A DNA stretch of 64,000 bases from assembly GCA_017453255.1 (NCBI GenBank), contig JAFTKN010000010.1, positions 214,458 through 278,457 on the forward strand. The letters are read 5' to 3'. Below the pieces are notes generated by a model. It was not told the DNA's origin. It saw only the letters and a list, made by a program, of their open reading frames with translations, and made no database searches. Source of the stretch: Clostridia bacterium (GTDB lineage: Bacteria; Bacillota; Clostridia; Oscillospirales; CAG-272). Of this stretch, positions 18,328 through 27,500 are shown piece by piece. The translations under genes were made by a program, and so were the position numbers. Each line of letters begins with the position of its first letter. Within the stretch, counting starts at the first letter, position 1.

Positions 18328-19047
18328 TTGAGTAGTCAAAAGCCTGTTTATAAACGCGTTTTGCTCAAGCTTTCTGGTGAAGCAATTTCTAATGGAGCAA
18401 ATGGTATATTAAATTTCGATTATATCGAACAAATATCGCAGGTTATAAAAAAATGCCTTGTTAATAATGTTCAAATAGCTGTTTTGGTGGGCGCTGGTAA
18501 TATTTGGCGTGGAAGAAGTGGTGGCAATATGGATAGAGTAAAAGCTGATCATATGGGCATGCTTGCTACTTGTATAAATTCTATTGCGTTACAAGAATGT
18601 TTTATTCGTAATGGTATGGATGCAGAGGTCATGACTTCGGTAGAAATGAATTCATTTGCGAAGCCTTTTGTACGTGACACTGCTATTGAATATTTAGATT
18701 CAGGAAAAGTAGTTATTTTCGGTGGTGGGCTAGGCATTCCGTTTGTATCGACCGATACAGCATCAGTAGTTAGAGCAGCTGAAATTAATGCAGATGTTGT
18801 TTTAATGGCTAAAAATATTGATGCTATATATACAGCCGATCCAAGAAAAGATAAGAATGCTACAAAAATAAAAAGCATTACGTATAAAGAAATTTTAGCA
18901 AGAGGTTTACAGGCGATGGATTCTACTGCTACCTCGTTTGCTATGGATAACAACATTGCTATTCATGTATTTGGTTTAAACCAATGCGAAAATATTTATA
19001 ATGTAATAATGGGTGCCGACATGGGTACTATTGTAAAAGGAGAATAA
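18328..19047 (+). CDS. pyrH: UMP kinase
   Basis: Phosphorylates UMP to UDP. I place the start at TTG 18328 because GTGAGGA (18313-18319) lies 8 nt before it. An in-frame ATG at 18307 would make that ribosome site part of the protein and has no SD of its own. The result is 239 residues, a normal length. Motifs are RVLLKLSGEAISNG, VLVGAGNIWRGR, FGGGLGIPFVSTDTAS and MAKNIDAIYTADP of the amino-acid-kinase fold. rpsB and tsf, often upstream, are not here. Confidence 0.95.
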   Translation: MSSQKPVYKRVLLKLSGEAISNGANGILNFDYIEQISQVIKKCLVNNVQIAVLVGAGNIWRGRSGGNMDRVKADHMGMLATCINSIALQECFIRNGMDAEVMTSVEMNSFAKPFVRDTAIEYLDSGKVVIFGGGLGIPFVSTDTASVVRAAEINADVVLMAKNIDAIYTADPRKDKNATKIKSITYKEILARGLQAMDSTATSFAMDNNIAIHVFGLNQCENIYNVIMGADMGTIVKGE

Positions 19048-19049
19048 TT

Positions 19050-19604
19050 ATGAAACTTGATACTAAAGAATTTGAAGCAAAAATGAACAAGTCTATTGAT
19101 GCGTATCATAATGAACTTGATACAGTTAGAGCTGGTAGAGCAAATCCTAATGTTCTTTCACGAATTAATGTCGATTATTATGGTTCACCTACTCCTATAA
19201 ATCAAATAGGAACAATTTCTGTTCCTGATGCTCGCACTATCGTTATTCAGCCATGGGATTCAACAACTTTGAAGGGTATAGAAAAGGCAATTTTGGCATC
19301 TGACGTTGGAATTACTCCAGCAAATGATGGTAAAGTGATTAGACTAGTATTTCCACAATTGACTGAAGATAGAAGAAAAGAACTCAAGAAGCAAGTAGCC
19401 AAAATGGGAGAAGATGCAAAGGTTGCAATTCGTAATATTAGACGTGATGCAATGGATAAAGCCAAAGACATGAAGAAAAATTCTGAAATGACTGAGGATG
19501 AACAGAAGGCTTCTGAAAAAAGTGTTCAAGATTTAACTGATAAGTACATCAAAGAAATTGATGTAATCACAGCTAATAAAGAAAAAGAAATAATGGAAAT
19601 ATAG
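19050..19604 (+). CDS. frr: Ribosome recycling factor
   Basis: Splits post-termination ribosomes with EF-G. The 184-residue protein has DTVRAGRANPNVL, then INQIGTISVPDARTIVIQPW and DGKVIRLVFPQLTEDRRKEL, the invariant blocks of the family. It starts 2 nt after the pyrH stop, using the AAAGGAG at the end of pyrH. Confidence 0.97.
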   Translation: MKLDTKEFEAKMNKSIDAYHNELDTVRAGRANPNVLSRINVDYYGSPTPINQIGTISVPDARTIVIQPWDSTTLKGIEKAILASDVGITPANDGKVIRLVFPQLTEDRRKELKKQVAKMGEDAKVAIRNIRRDAMDKAKDMKKNSEMTEDEQKASEKSVQDLTDKYIKEIDVITANKEKEIMEI

Positions 19605-19612
19605 CAGTTGAT

Positions 19613-19642
19613 GGGTTGTCTGATAGAAATAACAGGCAGCCC
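19613..19642 (+). other. Hairpin between frr and uppS
   Basis: GGGTTGTCTG (19613-19622) pairs with CAGGCAGCCC (19633-19642) over 10 bp with two G-U pairs and a 10-nt loop. The T-run comes 9 nt later (CTTTTT), so it is at best an imperfect terminator. It may attenuate or process the mRNA between frr and uppS. Confidence 0.5.
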
Positions 19643-19670
19643 TTATTCGACTTTTTAGTAGGTGTAATTT

Positions 19671-20387
19671 ATGTTTTTTAATAAGAAAACTGAAATTTCT
19701 ATTGATGATAGATTAAAGCATATTGCTTTCATAATGGATGGTAATGGCAGGTGGGCTAAACGTCGTGCTTTACCTCGTTCTGCTGGTCATAAATTTGGTG
19801 TTAATTCATTAGAAAAAATTGCCCGCATTTGCTTTGAATGTGGTATAAAATATGTAACTGTTTATGCTTTTTCCACTGAAAATTGGAGTAGACCAAAAAA
19901 TGAGATTGATTCAATAATTGATCTTTTAAGGTCATATATTAAAAGAGCAAAAGAAGATAATACTTTAAGGTATATTTTTTTAGGTGATAAAACTGTTTTA
20001 GATGAAAAACTTCAAGATATGATGAATGAACTTGAAGAAATAACTAAAAACAATGATAAAATTCTTAATATTGCTTTCAATTATGGTGGTAGAGCTGAAA
20101 TAGTTAATGCATGTAATACGCTTATAGCTTCTGGAAAAAATAAAATAACTGAGGCTGATATAACTAACAATTTATATACTGCTCATATGCCTGATCCAGA
20201 TTTAATTGTAAGAACAGCTGGTGAATTTCGAATTTCTAATTTTTTGTTATGGCAATGTGCTTATTCAGAATTTTACATTACAAAGAAACTATGGCCTGAT
20301 TTTGATAAGGCGGAACTTAAAAAGGCGATTGATAGTTTTTATAAGCGAACCAGACGTTTTGGTGGCTTGAATAAAGGGGAGGAGTAA
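19671..20387 (+). CDS. uppS: Isoprenyl transferase (undecaprenyl diphosphate synthase)
   Basis: Cis-prenyltransferase that builds the C55 carrier for peptidoglycan and teichoic acid. The 238-residue protein has the substrate-binding HIAFIMDGNGRWAKRR and GHKFG block (residues about 17-42), AFSTENWSRP, and the C-terminal DLIVRTAGEFRISNFLLWQ (TSGE-type motif written TAGE here). It starts 66 nt after frr with a GTAGGTG ribosome site and is followed by cdsA after 3 nt. Confidence 0.96.
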   Translation: MFFNKKTEISIDDRLKHIAFIMDGNGRWAKRRALPRSAGHKFGVNSLEKIARICFECGIKYVTVYAFSTENWSRPKNEIDSIIDLLRSYIKRAKEDNTLRYIFLGDKTVLDEKLQDMMNELEEITKNNDKILNIAFNYGGRAEIVNACNTLIASGKNKITEADITNNLYTAHMPDPDLIVRTAGEFRISNFLLWQCAYSEFYITKKLWPDFDKAELKKAIDSFYKRTRRFGGLNKGEE

Positions 20388-20390
20388 TTT

Positions 20391-21242
20391 ATGAAAACAA
20401 GAATAATTACTGCAATTTTTGCTATAGCTTTATTTGTTCCTGTTTGTGTTTTTTCAGAATACATAATATTTCCAATATCAATTTCCCTTATATGTGCTGT
20501 TGGTATTTTTGAAATTTCAAAATGCGTTGGATTACACAAAAATTTAATATTAACCATTCCTATGTATTTAATCGCATTAATATTACCTTTTATTCGTTAT
20601 CCATGGTTTGTTTCAAGTGACAAAAGCTTTGCTTTGATTGGTTTGTGTGTTGCTTTTTTTATGTTAATCTACTCATTAACATATACCATGTTTTGCAAAA
20701 ACAAGCTAAAAGTAAGTGATGTTATGTCCTTGTATGCGTTGTTTATTTATGTGGTTGGATGTTTTTCATCAATCGTTATGGTTAGATACTCAAATGATGG
20801 CATTGGTGTTTATATTTATTTGTTAATTTTCCTTGGAGCATGGGTTTCAGATACATTTGCATATTTTACAGGTAGACTTATCGGTAAGCATAAGCTTATT
20901 CCAGAGATTAGTCCTAAAAAAACAGTAGAAGGTGCTATCGGAGGAGTTTTATTTACATTAGTAACATTTATCGTATATGGATTTGTAGTAAAAAATAATT
21001 ATGGAGTTAATTTGCCAATTTATCAATATTGTATTTTAGGCATACTTTTGCCAATAATTTCTCAAATTGGAGATCTAATTGCTTCTTGCGTAAAAAGACA
21101 ATATAATGTAAAGGATTTTGGAAATATTTTCCCTGGACATGGTGGTGTGTTAGATAGATTTGATAGTGTTATGTTAGTTGCTCCGACCTTATGCATGATA
21201 AATGCAATTATAAATTTGTGCAATGGAGTTTACATTTTATGA
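20391..21242 (+). CDS. cdsA: Phosphatidate cytidylyltransferase
   Basis: Membrane enzyme that makes CDP-diacylglycerol. The 283-residue protein has about eight hydrophobic segments from residue 4 on. The C-terminal CDP-alcohol signature is present: PGHGGVLDRFDSVMLVAP (about 243-260), preceded by ISPKKTVEGAIGG and ISQIGDLIASCVKR. SD GGGGAGGAG lies 8-9 nt before the ATG. The end overlaps the dxr start (ATGA). Confidence 0.95.
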   Translation: MKTRIITAIFAIALFVPVCVFSEYIIFPISISLICAVGIFEISKCVGLHKNLILTIPMYLIALILPFIRYPWFVSSDKSFALIGLCVAFFMLIYSLTYTMFCKNKLKVSDVMSLYALFIYVVGCFSSIVMVRYSNDGIGVYIYLLIFLGAWVSDTFAYFTGRLIGKHKLIPEISPKKTVEGAIGGVLFTLVTFIVYGFVVKNNYGVNLPIYQYCILGILLPIISQIGDLIASCVKRQYNVKDFGNIFPGHGGVLDRFDSVMLVAPTLCMINAIINLCNGVYIL

Positions 21243-22396
21243 TAGATAGAAATTTAGCAATTTTGGGCTCTACTGGTTCGGTAGGAAAACAGGCTGTAGA
21301 AATTGCAGAGCATTTAAACATCAAGGTTGATTTATTAACTGCGCGTTCATCAGTAGATACAATAGAGTCTCAGGCGAGAAAACTTAGGCCTAAGTGTTGT
21401 GTATTAGCTGATAAGAGGAGTGCTGATATTCTTAAATATCGTCTATCTGATACTGAAATAAAAGTATATTCCGGCGAACAAAGTTGTTTAAGCGCAATAG
21501 AAGAATCGCATGCAAATATTGCTGTTAATGCTGTAAGTGGGTTTTCAGGTTTACTGCCTGCAATGTCTTGTGCTAAAAGTGGAAAACGCATTGCGATGTC
21601 TAATAAGGAAGCGATTGTTATTGCTTATAAATTTCTCAAAGAAGAGATTTTAAAAAACAAATCTGAACTAATTCCAGTTGACAGCGAGCACAGTGCAATT
21701 TTCCAGTGTTTACAAGGGAAAAAAGAAAATCCAATCAAGCGCATTGTTTTAACTTCATCAGGAGGACCATTTAGAGGTAAAAAAATCAACGAAATTGCTA
21801 AATTCAATGCAAATGATGCTCTTGCACATCCAACTTGGAAAATGGGGGCTAAAATAACTATAGATAGTGCAACACTTATGAACAAAGGCTTTGAAGTTAT
21901 TGAAGCAGTGAGACTATTTGAAGTGAAACCAGAGCAGGTTGATGTTGTTGTTCATCCTGAGAGCATAATGCATTCTGCCGTTGAATACAATGATAATAGC
22001 GTTATAGCACAGCTTGGAGCACCTGATATGCGTACATGCATTCAATATGCAATAACATATCCGTCGCGAGAAAAATCACTTGCTAAATCCCTTGATTTTG
22101 CTACCATTTCAAAATTATCTTTCGAAAAGCCAGATTATGATACCTTTAAATTGCTGTCACTTGCATATTTTGCTATTAAAGAAGATGGTTTGATACCAGC
22201 AGTTTTAAACGCATCAGATGAAGTAGCAGTAAGGAGCTTTCTAAATAATGAAATATCCCTACTTCAGTTATTTGATATAGTCGAGAATGTTGTAAAAGGC
22301 TTTAAAAACATTATAAATCCTTCACTTGATGAAATTATTGCCTCTGATCACGAAGCAAGAATATTAACTGAAAAGGCTATAGCTAAAGTTAAGTAG
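21239..22396 (+). CDS. dxr: 1-deoxy-D-xylulose 5-phosphate reductoisomerase
   Basis: First committed step of the MEP isoprenoid pathway. The start is ATG 21239, which overlaps the cdsA stop; an upstream in-frame ATG at 21191 lies inside cdsA and adds an unrelated 16 residues. The protein has 385 residues, with NADPH-binding ILGSTGSVGKQA, NKEAIVIA, the metal-site IPVDSEHSAIFQCLQG, and ATLMNKGFEVIEA plus HPESIMHSAVEY. It sits in the conserved uppS-cdsA-dxr-rseP-ispG series. Confidence 0.97.
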   Translation: MIDRNLAILGSTGSVGKQAVEIAEHLNIKVDLLTARSSVDTIESQARKLRPKCCVLADKRSADILKYRLSDTEIKVYSGEQSCLSAIEESHANIAVNAVSGFSGLLPAMSCAKSGKRIAMSNKEAIVIAYKFLKEEILKNKSELIPVDSEHSAIFQCLQGKKENPIKRIVLTSSGGPFRGKKINEIAKFNANDALAHPTWKMGAKITIDSATLMNKGFEVIEAVRLFEVKPEQVDVVVHPESIMHSAVEYNDNSVIAQLGAPDMRTCIQYAITYPSREKSLAKSLDFATISKLSFEKPDYDTFKLLSLAYFAIKEDGLIPAVLNASDEVAVRSFLNNEISLLQLFDIVENVVKGFKNIINPSLDEIIASDHEARILTEKAIAKVK

Positions 22397-22430
22397 ATTC
22401 ATTATCTATCATTCTCAGTGAGGAGAAGAA

Positions 22431-23459
22431 ATGATTATTTTATATATTTTACTTGCATTATTTATTTTTGGATGTATGATTTTATTTCATGAACTTGGTC
22501 ATTTCATATGTGCAAAAATATTTAAAGTTAAAATTAATGAATTTTCTATCGGTATGGGTCCTATTCTTTTTTATATATTAGGAAAGGATGGGGTAAAATA
22601 TTCATTACGTTTGTTGCCTATAGGTGGATATGTTGCTATGGACGGAGAAGATGAAGATAGCGACAATCCTAATGCATATAACAAAAAACCTGCGTGGCAA
22701 AGATTTATTATAGTTATAGCAGGAGCAACAGTTAATTTGCTTGTAGGATCAATAATAATGATTTGTTTAACTATATCTTCATCCCATTTTGGAACTACAA
22801 CTGTAAGTGGATTTGGACAGAACTCAACTAGTGATGACTTCGGTTTGCAGGTTAATGATGAAATAATAAAAATTAATAACACTAATGTTTACACTTATGA
22901 TGATTTAAGTTATGAAATAATGCATAATGGACATGAACCTGTATCAATAACATTGAATAGGAATGGAGAAGTAATTACGATTGATAATGTTTCTTTTCCT
23001 ACAATTGAATCTCAGGGTGTTATGTTCGGTAAAATGGATTTTGGTGTTTATTTTGAAGAAAAAAGTTTTGGAACCGTAATTAAAAATTCCTTTGTATCTA
23101 TAAAATCATCGATTAAAATGGTTTGGGACTCCTTTTTAGGCTTATTTAGTGGAAGATACGGAATAGACCAAATATCAGGCCCAATTGGGGTAACTGGGGC
23201 TATTGGTGATGCAGCACAATTTGGTTCTTATGCACTATTTTATATGGTAGTTGTAATTTCGATGAATTTAGGTATATTTAATCTACTGCCTATACCTGCT
23301 CTTGACGGAGGAACGTTAGTATTTTTATTGATTGAGATGATATTCAAAAAACCTGTTCATCCAAAAGTAGAAAAAGCAATTAAAGCAGTTGGGTTGATTT
23401 TACTTTTATCACTAGTTTTGATTGTTACAATCAAGGATGTTGTTCATATTTTTATTTAA
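22431..23459 (+). CDS. rseP: Site-2 intramembrane metalloprotease RseP/RasP
   Basis: M50-family protease that cleaves membrane proteins such as anti-sigma factors and signal peptides. The 342-residue protein has the zinc motif FHELGHF (about residues 19-25) in the first membrane segment. A single PDZ domain lies near residues 125-185, and the second catalytic block NLLPIPALDGGTLVF is near 288. There are four hydrophobic segments. SD GTGAGGAG precedes the ATG. One PDZ domain is usual for Firmicutes, while E. coli RseP has two. Confidence 0.95.
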   Translation: MIILYILLALFIFGCMILFHELGHFICAKIFKVKINEFSIGMGPILFYILGKDGVKYSLRLLPIGGYVAMDGEDEDSDNPNAYNKKPAWQRFIIVIAGATVNLLVGSIIMICLTISSSHFGTTTVSGFGQNSTSDDFGLQVNDEIIKINNTNVYTYDDLSYEIMHNGHEPVSITLNRNGEVITIDNVSFPTIESQGVMFGKMDFGVYFEEKSFGTVIKNSFVSIKSSIKMVWDSFLGLFSGRYGIDQISGPIGVTGAIGDAAQFGSYALFYMVVVISMNLGIFNLLPIPALDGGTLVFLLIEMIFKKPVHPKVEKAIKAVGLILLLSLVLIVTIKDVVHIFI

Positions 23460-23468
23460 GAGGTAAAA

Positions 23469-24560
23469 ATGGAATTTAATCAAATTAGAAGACAAACAAA
23501 GAAAATAAGAGTTAAAGATATTTTCATAGGTGGAGATTCTCCAATTTCTATTCAATCTATGACTAATGCCGATACGTGTGATTCTGTATCAACTATAAAG
23601 CAAATAAAAGATTTGGAGATGGCTGGATGTAATATTGTTAGAATTACAGTACCGACTATTGATGCAACAAAAACTATAAGTGATATAAAAAAAAGTGATA
23701 TTAGTATTCCCATTGTTGCAGACATTCATTTTGACTATAAGATTGCGTTAGAATGCGTACGGTTGGGAATTGATAAAATTCGCATAAATCCTGGAAATAT
23801 TGGAGCAGAATGGAAAGTAAAAGAGGTTGTCAGCGCGTGTAAAAGCGAAGGAATTCCAATAAGGATTGGAGTAAATGGTGGTTCTTTGGAAAAACATATT
23901 CTAGAGAAATATGGAAACCCATGTGCCGATGCATTAGCTGAAAGCGCTTTTTATCACTTGGATTTACTTGAAAAAAATGGATTTTCAAATTCAATTGTTT
24001 CTGTTAAATCATCACAAGTGCGAGAAATGATAAATGCAAATAGAATAATTGCTAAAAGCTGTAACTATCCCATACATCTTGGTGTAACTGAAGCAGGAGA
24101 CAATTATACTGGATTAATTAAAAGTAGCATCGGTATTGGTTCGCTATTGTGTGATGGTATTGGTGATACAATTCGCGTTTCCTTGACTGCAGATCCGTTA
24201 GAAGAAATAAGTGCTGCTAAGGAATTACTTACGTCAGTAGATTGTTACAATGATGGTTCAATACAAGTTGTTTCTTGCCCGACTTGTGGAAGGACCAAAA
24301 TAGATTTGATTACTTTATCGAAAAGTTTTAAACAAAAAATTAAAACCTTAGATACCAAAGGAAAAAATATTAAGGTTGCATTGATGGGGTGTGTTGTCAA
24401 TGGTCCTGGCGAAGCCAAAGAGTGTGATATTGGTGTTGCTGGTGGAATTGGTGAAGCAGTTTTATTTAAGCATGGCCAAATAATACGTAAGATTGAAGAA
24501 AATATGATTATATCTGTTTTATATGAAGAAATAGAAAGAATGATAAACGAAAATGAGTAA
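23469..24560 (+). CDS. ispG: 4-hydroxy-3-methylbut-2-en-1-yl diphosphate synthase IspG
   Basis: 4Fe-4S enzyme of the MEP pathway. The 363-residue protein has a TIM-barrel N-terminal part (PISIQSMTNADTCD, VADIHFDYKIA, IRINPGNIG). The cluster ligands are in SCPTCGRTKIDL and MGCVVNGPGEAKECD. Short bacterial form without the insert seen in plants. Starts 9 nt after rseP with AAGAGGT. The end overlaps polC by 8 nt. Confidence 0.97.
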   Translation: MEFNQIRRQTKKIRVKDIFIGGDSPISIQSMTNADTCDSVSTIKQIKDLEMAGCNIVRITVPTIDATKTISDIKKSDISIPIVADIHFDYKIALECVRLGIDKIRINPGNIGAEWKVKEVVSACKSEGIPIRIGVNGGSLEKHILEKYGNPCADALAESAFYHLDLLEKNGFSNSIVSVKSSQVREMINANRIIAKSCNYPIHLGVTEAGDNYTGLIKSSIGIGSLLCDGIGDTIRVSLTADPLEEISAAKELLTSVDCYNDGSIQVVSCPTCGRTKIDLITLSKSFKQKIKTLDTKGKNIKVALMGCVVNGPGEAKECDIGVAGGIGEAVLFKHGQIIRKIEENMIISVLYEEIERMINENE

Positions 24561-27500
24561 AATGACATTAGCGGCTCGATTTCCTAAGTATTCAGCATCT
24601 GATGAATTGATTAATTTTATGTCTAATGTTGTAACTGCTACAAGAGTAGACAAAGAACTACGAATAATAGAAGTCGATATTTTATCAGAAAGTCTTATTC
24701 CTAAGGCAATTTTATATAGAATCGAGCAAGAAATATTAGTAGCATATGATCTTAATCGCATGCGAATTTACCCTCAATATCCATCAAATCTGTTTAACAG
24801 TAGTTATGTAGATGAGATAATTAAAGAAACTTGTAGAGAAGCTTCAATCGGGAAAGGTTTTTTTGAGGATTATTCATTAGAATGTACTCGTGAAAAGATT
24901 TTAATCAAGGTGCCATTTATTCAGGGTGGAATTGATTTACTTGGAGTTGGGAATACCGCGAAAATAATTGAAAAAATTATTCAACGAGAGTTTGATTTAA
25001 ATATCCCTGTTTCAATAGTTCAGAGAGAAGATTACGCACGAAACATTAAAATGTTTGAGGAGGAGAAATTAAGTTTTCTCAAAAAAGCATTAGATCTTCA
25101 AAGTAGCGCCAAAAAAGAAAAAATAAAAGAAGAATCAAAAGAAGATATCCATCTAAATGATTATAAAAAAACTAACTCTTTTGTTGAAGCAGAAGCTGTT
25201 GTAGAGCGAAATGGAGACATTATACATTGTGGAAATACTTATTTCGATGTATCCGTAAAAGAATATGTAACAGGTGGAGAATTTGAAATTGACAAGGTTG
25301 TGCCCATAAGAAACATTACATATGAAATGCATGATATTGTTGTTTTAGGTTCAGTTTTTGATGTTTCTGACAGAAGTTTTAGAGGCAAAAATGGCTCGAT
25401 GACAACAATTAATATTGGGTTAACTGATAAAGATTCATCAATATTTGTAAAGTCGATAGTTAAGGAAGAATTAGCCAAGGAGGTTTTGAGTTGTTTTAAG
25501 ATTGGCGAATCTTACGCAATTAGGGGCAATGTTAAAATTAACGAAAAAGACGGAGAAACATATATTGATTATCTTGACGTATATAAAATAAACTCTTTAA
25601 AAAGAATCGACAACGCACCGGAAAAACGTGTTGAATTGCATTTACATACGATGATGTCCGAAATGGATTCTACAATAGATCCTACAGAAATTGTAAAATT
25701 AGCAAAGTCATGGGGGCATAAAGCAGTGGCAATTACTGATCATGGAAACGTTCAAGCTTTTCCACCTGTAATGTTAGCTGCTGAAAAAGCTGGAATGAAT
25801 ATCATCTATGGAATGGAAGCTTATTTTGTAAATGATATTGAAGCGCGAAGTGGTGGAAGCAATACTTCAAAAGTAGTATATGGAAATTTAAATTGCGATT
25901 TGACCGATGAGTTTTGTGTATTTGATATAGAAACTACAGGACTATCAGCAGAAGAGGATAGGATAACTGAAATCGGTGCCATTATTATTAAAGATGGACA
26001 AGTTGTTGACAGATACAATACATTTGTGAATCCTGAAAAAACTATACCAAAAAACATAATCGAATTAACAGGTATTACTAACGAAATGGTTAAGGATGCA
26101 AGGCTAATAAATGAGGTTTTACCAGAATTTTTATCATTTATAAATGGTAGAATACTTGTTGCCCATAATGCAAATTTTGATATTGGCTTCATAAGAGCTG
26201 CTTCAAGACGCTTAGCTATTGATTTTAATCCTACATATATAGATACGTTGGCTCTTTCTCGTTATATCAATCCTGATTTGAAAAAGCACAAATTAAATGT
26301 ACTTGCTGATTATTATAAACTTGGTAATTTTAATCACCATAGAGCATGCGATGATGCTGAAATGCTCGGGCAAATCCTTTCTTGCATGTTTAATAAGCTT
26401 GAATATGAAGGAATATCGAGTGTCAAGGAGTTACTGAGCGCGACTTTACATGAGTCTGATAAAATTGATCTAAAAAAACTTGAAACCTACCATCAGATAA
26501 TTTTGGTAAAGAACAGAATTGGGCTTAAAAATTTATATAAGCTTGTTTCTGAAGGATTTATAAAAAAAGAAAATTTTTACAAAAAGCCTCGTGTATTAAA
26601 ATCACGTCTAAATGAACTTAGAGAAGGATTAATAATTGGGTCAGCCTGTGAAGCAGGTGAATTGTTCAAAGGAATTATAGATGGATTAGACGATGAACAA
26701 CTGGAAGAGATCGCAAGCTTCTATGATTACTTAGAAATTCAACCTATATGTAACAATATGTTTCTTGTTCACGAAGGACAAGCAACCGTTGAGGACTTGA
26801 AACGATACAACAAAAAAATCATTGAAATAGGCGAGAAGCTAAACAAATTAGTTGTTGCTACTTGTGATGCACATTTCATTAATAAAGAGGATGAAATAGG
26901 AAGAAAGATTCTATTGTCATATAAAAAGATGAAGGATGCAGACAAGGATACAGGTATTTATTTTAGAACTACCGATGAAATGCTTAAAGAATTTGAATAT
27001 TTAGGTAAAGAAAAAGCATATGAGATAGTAGTGACTAACACCAATTTAATTGCGGATATGATACAATATGATGATATTCGTCCTTTTCCTAAAGGTACAT
27101 TTACTCCAAAAATGGATGGTGCAGAGGAAAAGCTACAAAAAATGTGTTGGGAACGAGCAAAAAAGATGTATGAATTCAACGGCGAGGTTCCTAATGTTGT
27201 ATCTGAGAGGCTAAGTAAAGAACTTTCCTCCATTATTCAAAATGGTTTTGCTGTGTTATATGTTATTGCACAAATGCTTGTTGAATATAGTGAAAGTTTA
27301 GGGTATCTTGTTGGATCAAGAGGTTCTGTAGGATCATCTTTTGTAGCGACTATGGCAGGTATTTCCGAAGTAAATCCGTTACAACCACATTATAGATGTC
27401 CAAATTGTTGCTATAGTGAATTTATAACCGATGGTAGTGTGGGTTCGGGATTTGACCTTCCAGATAAAAATTGTCCACATTGTAACACCAAAATGTATCA

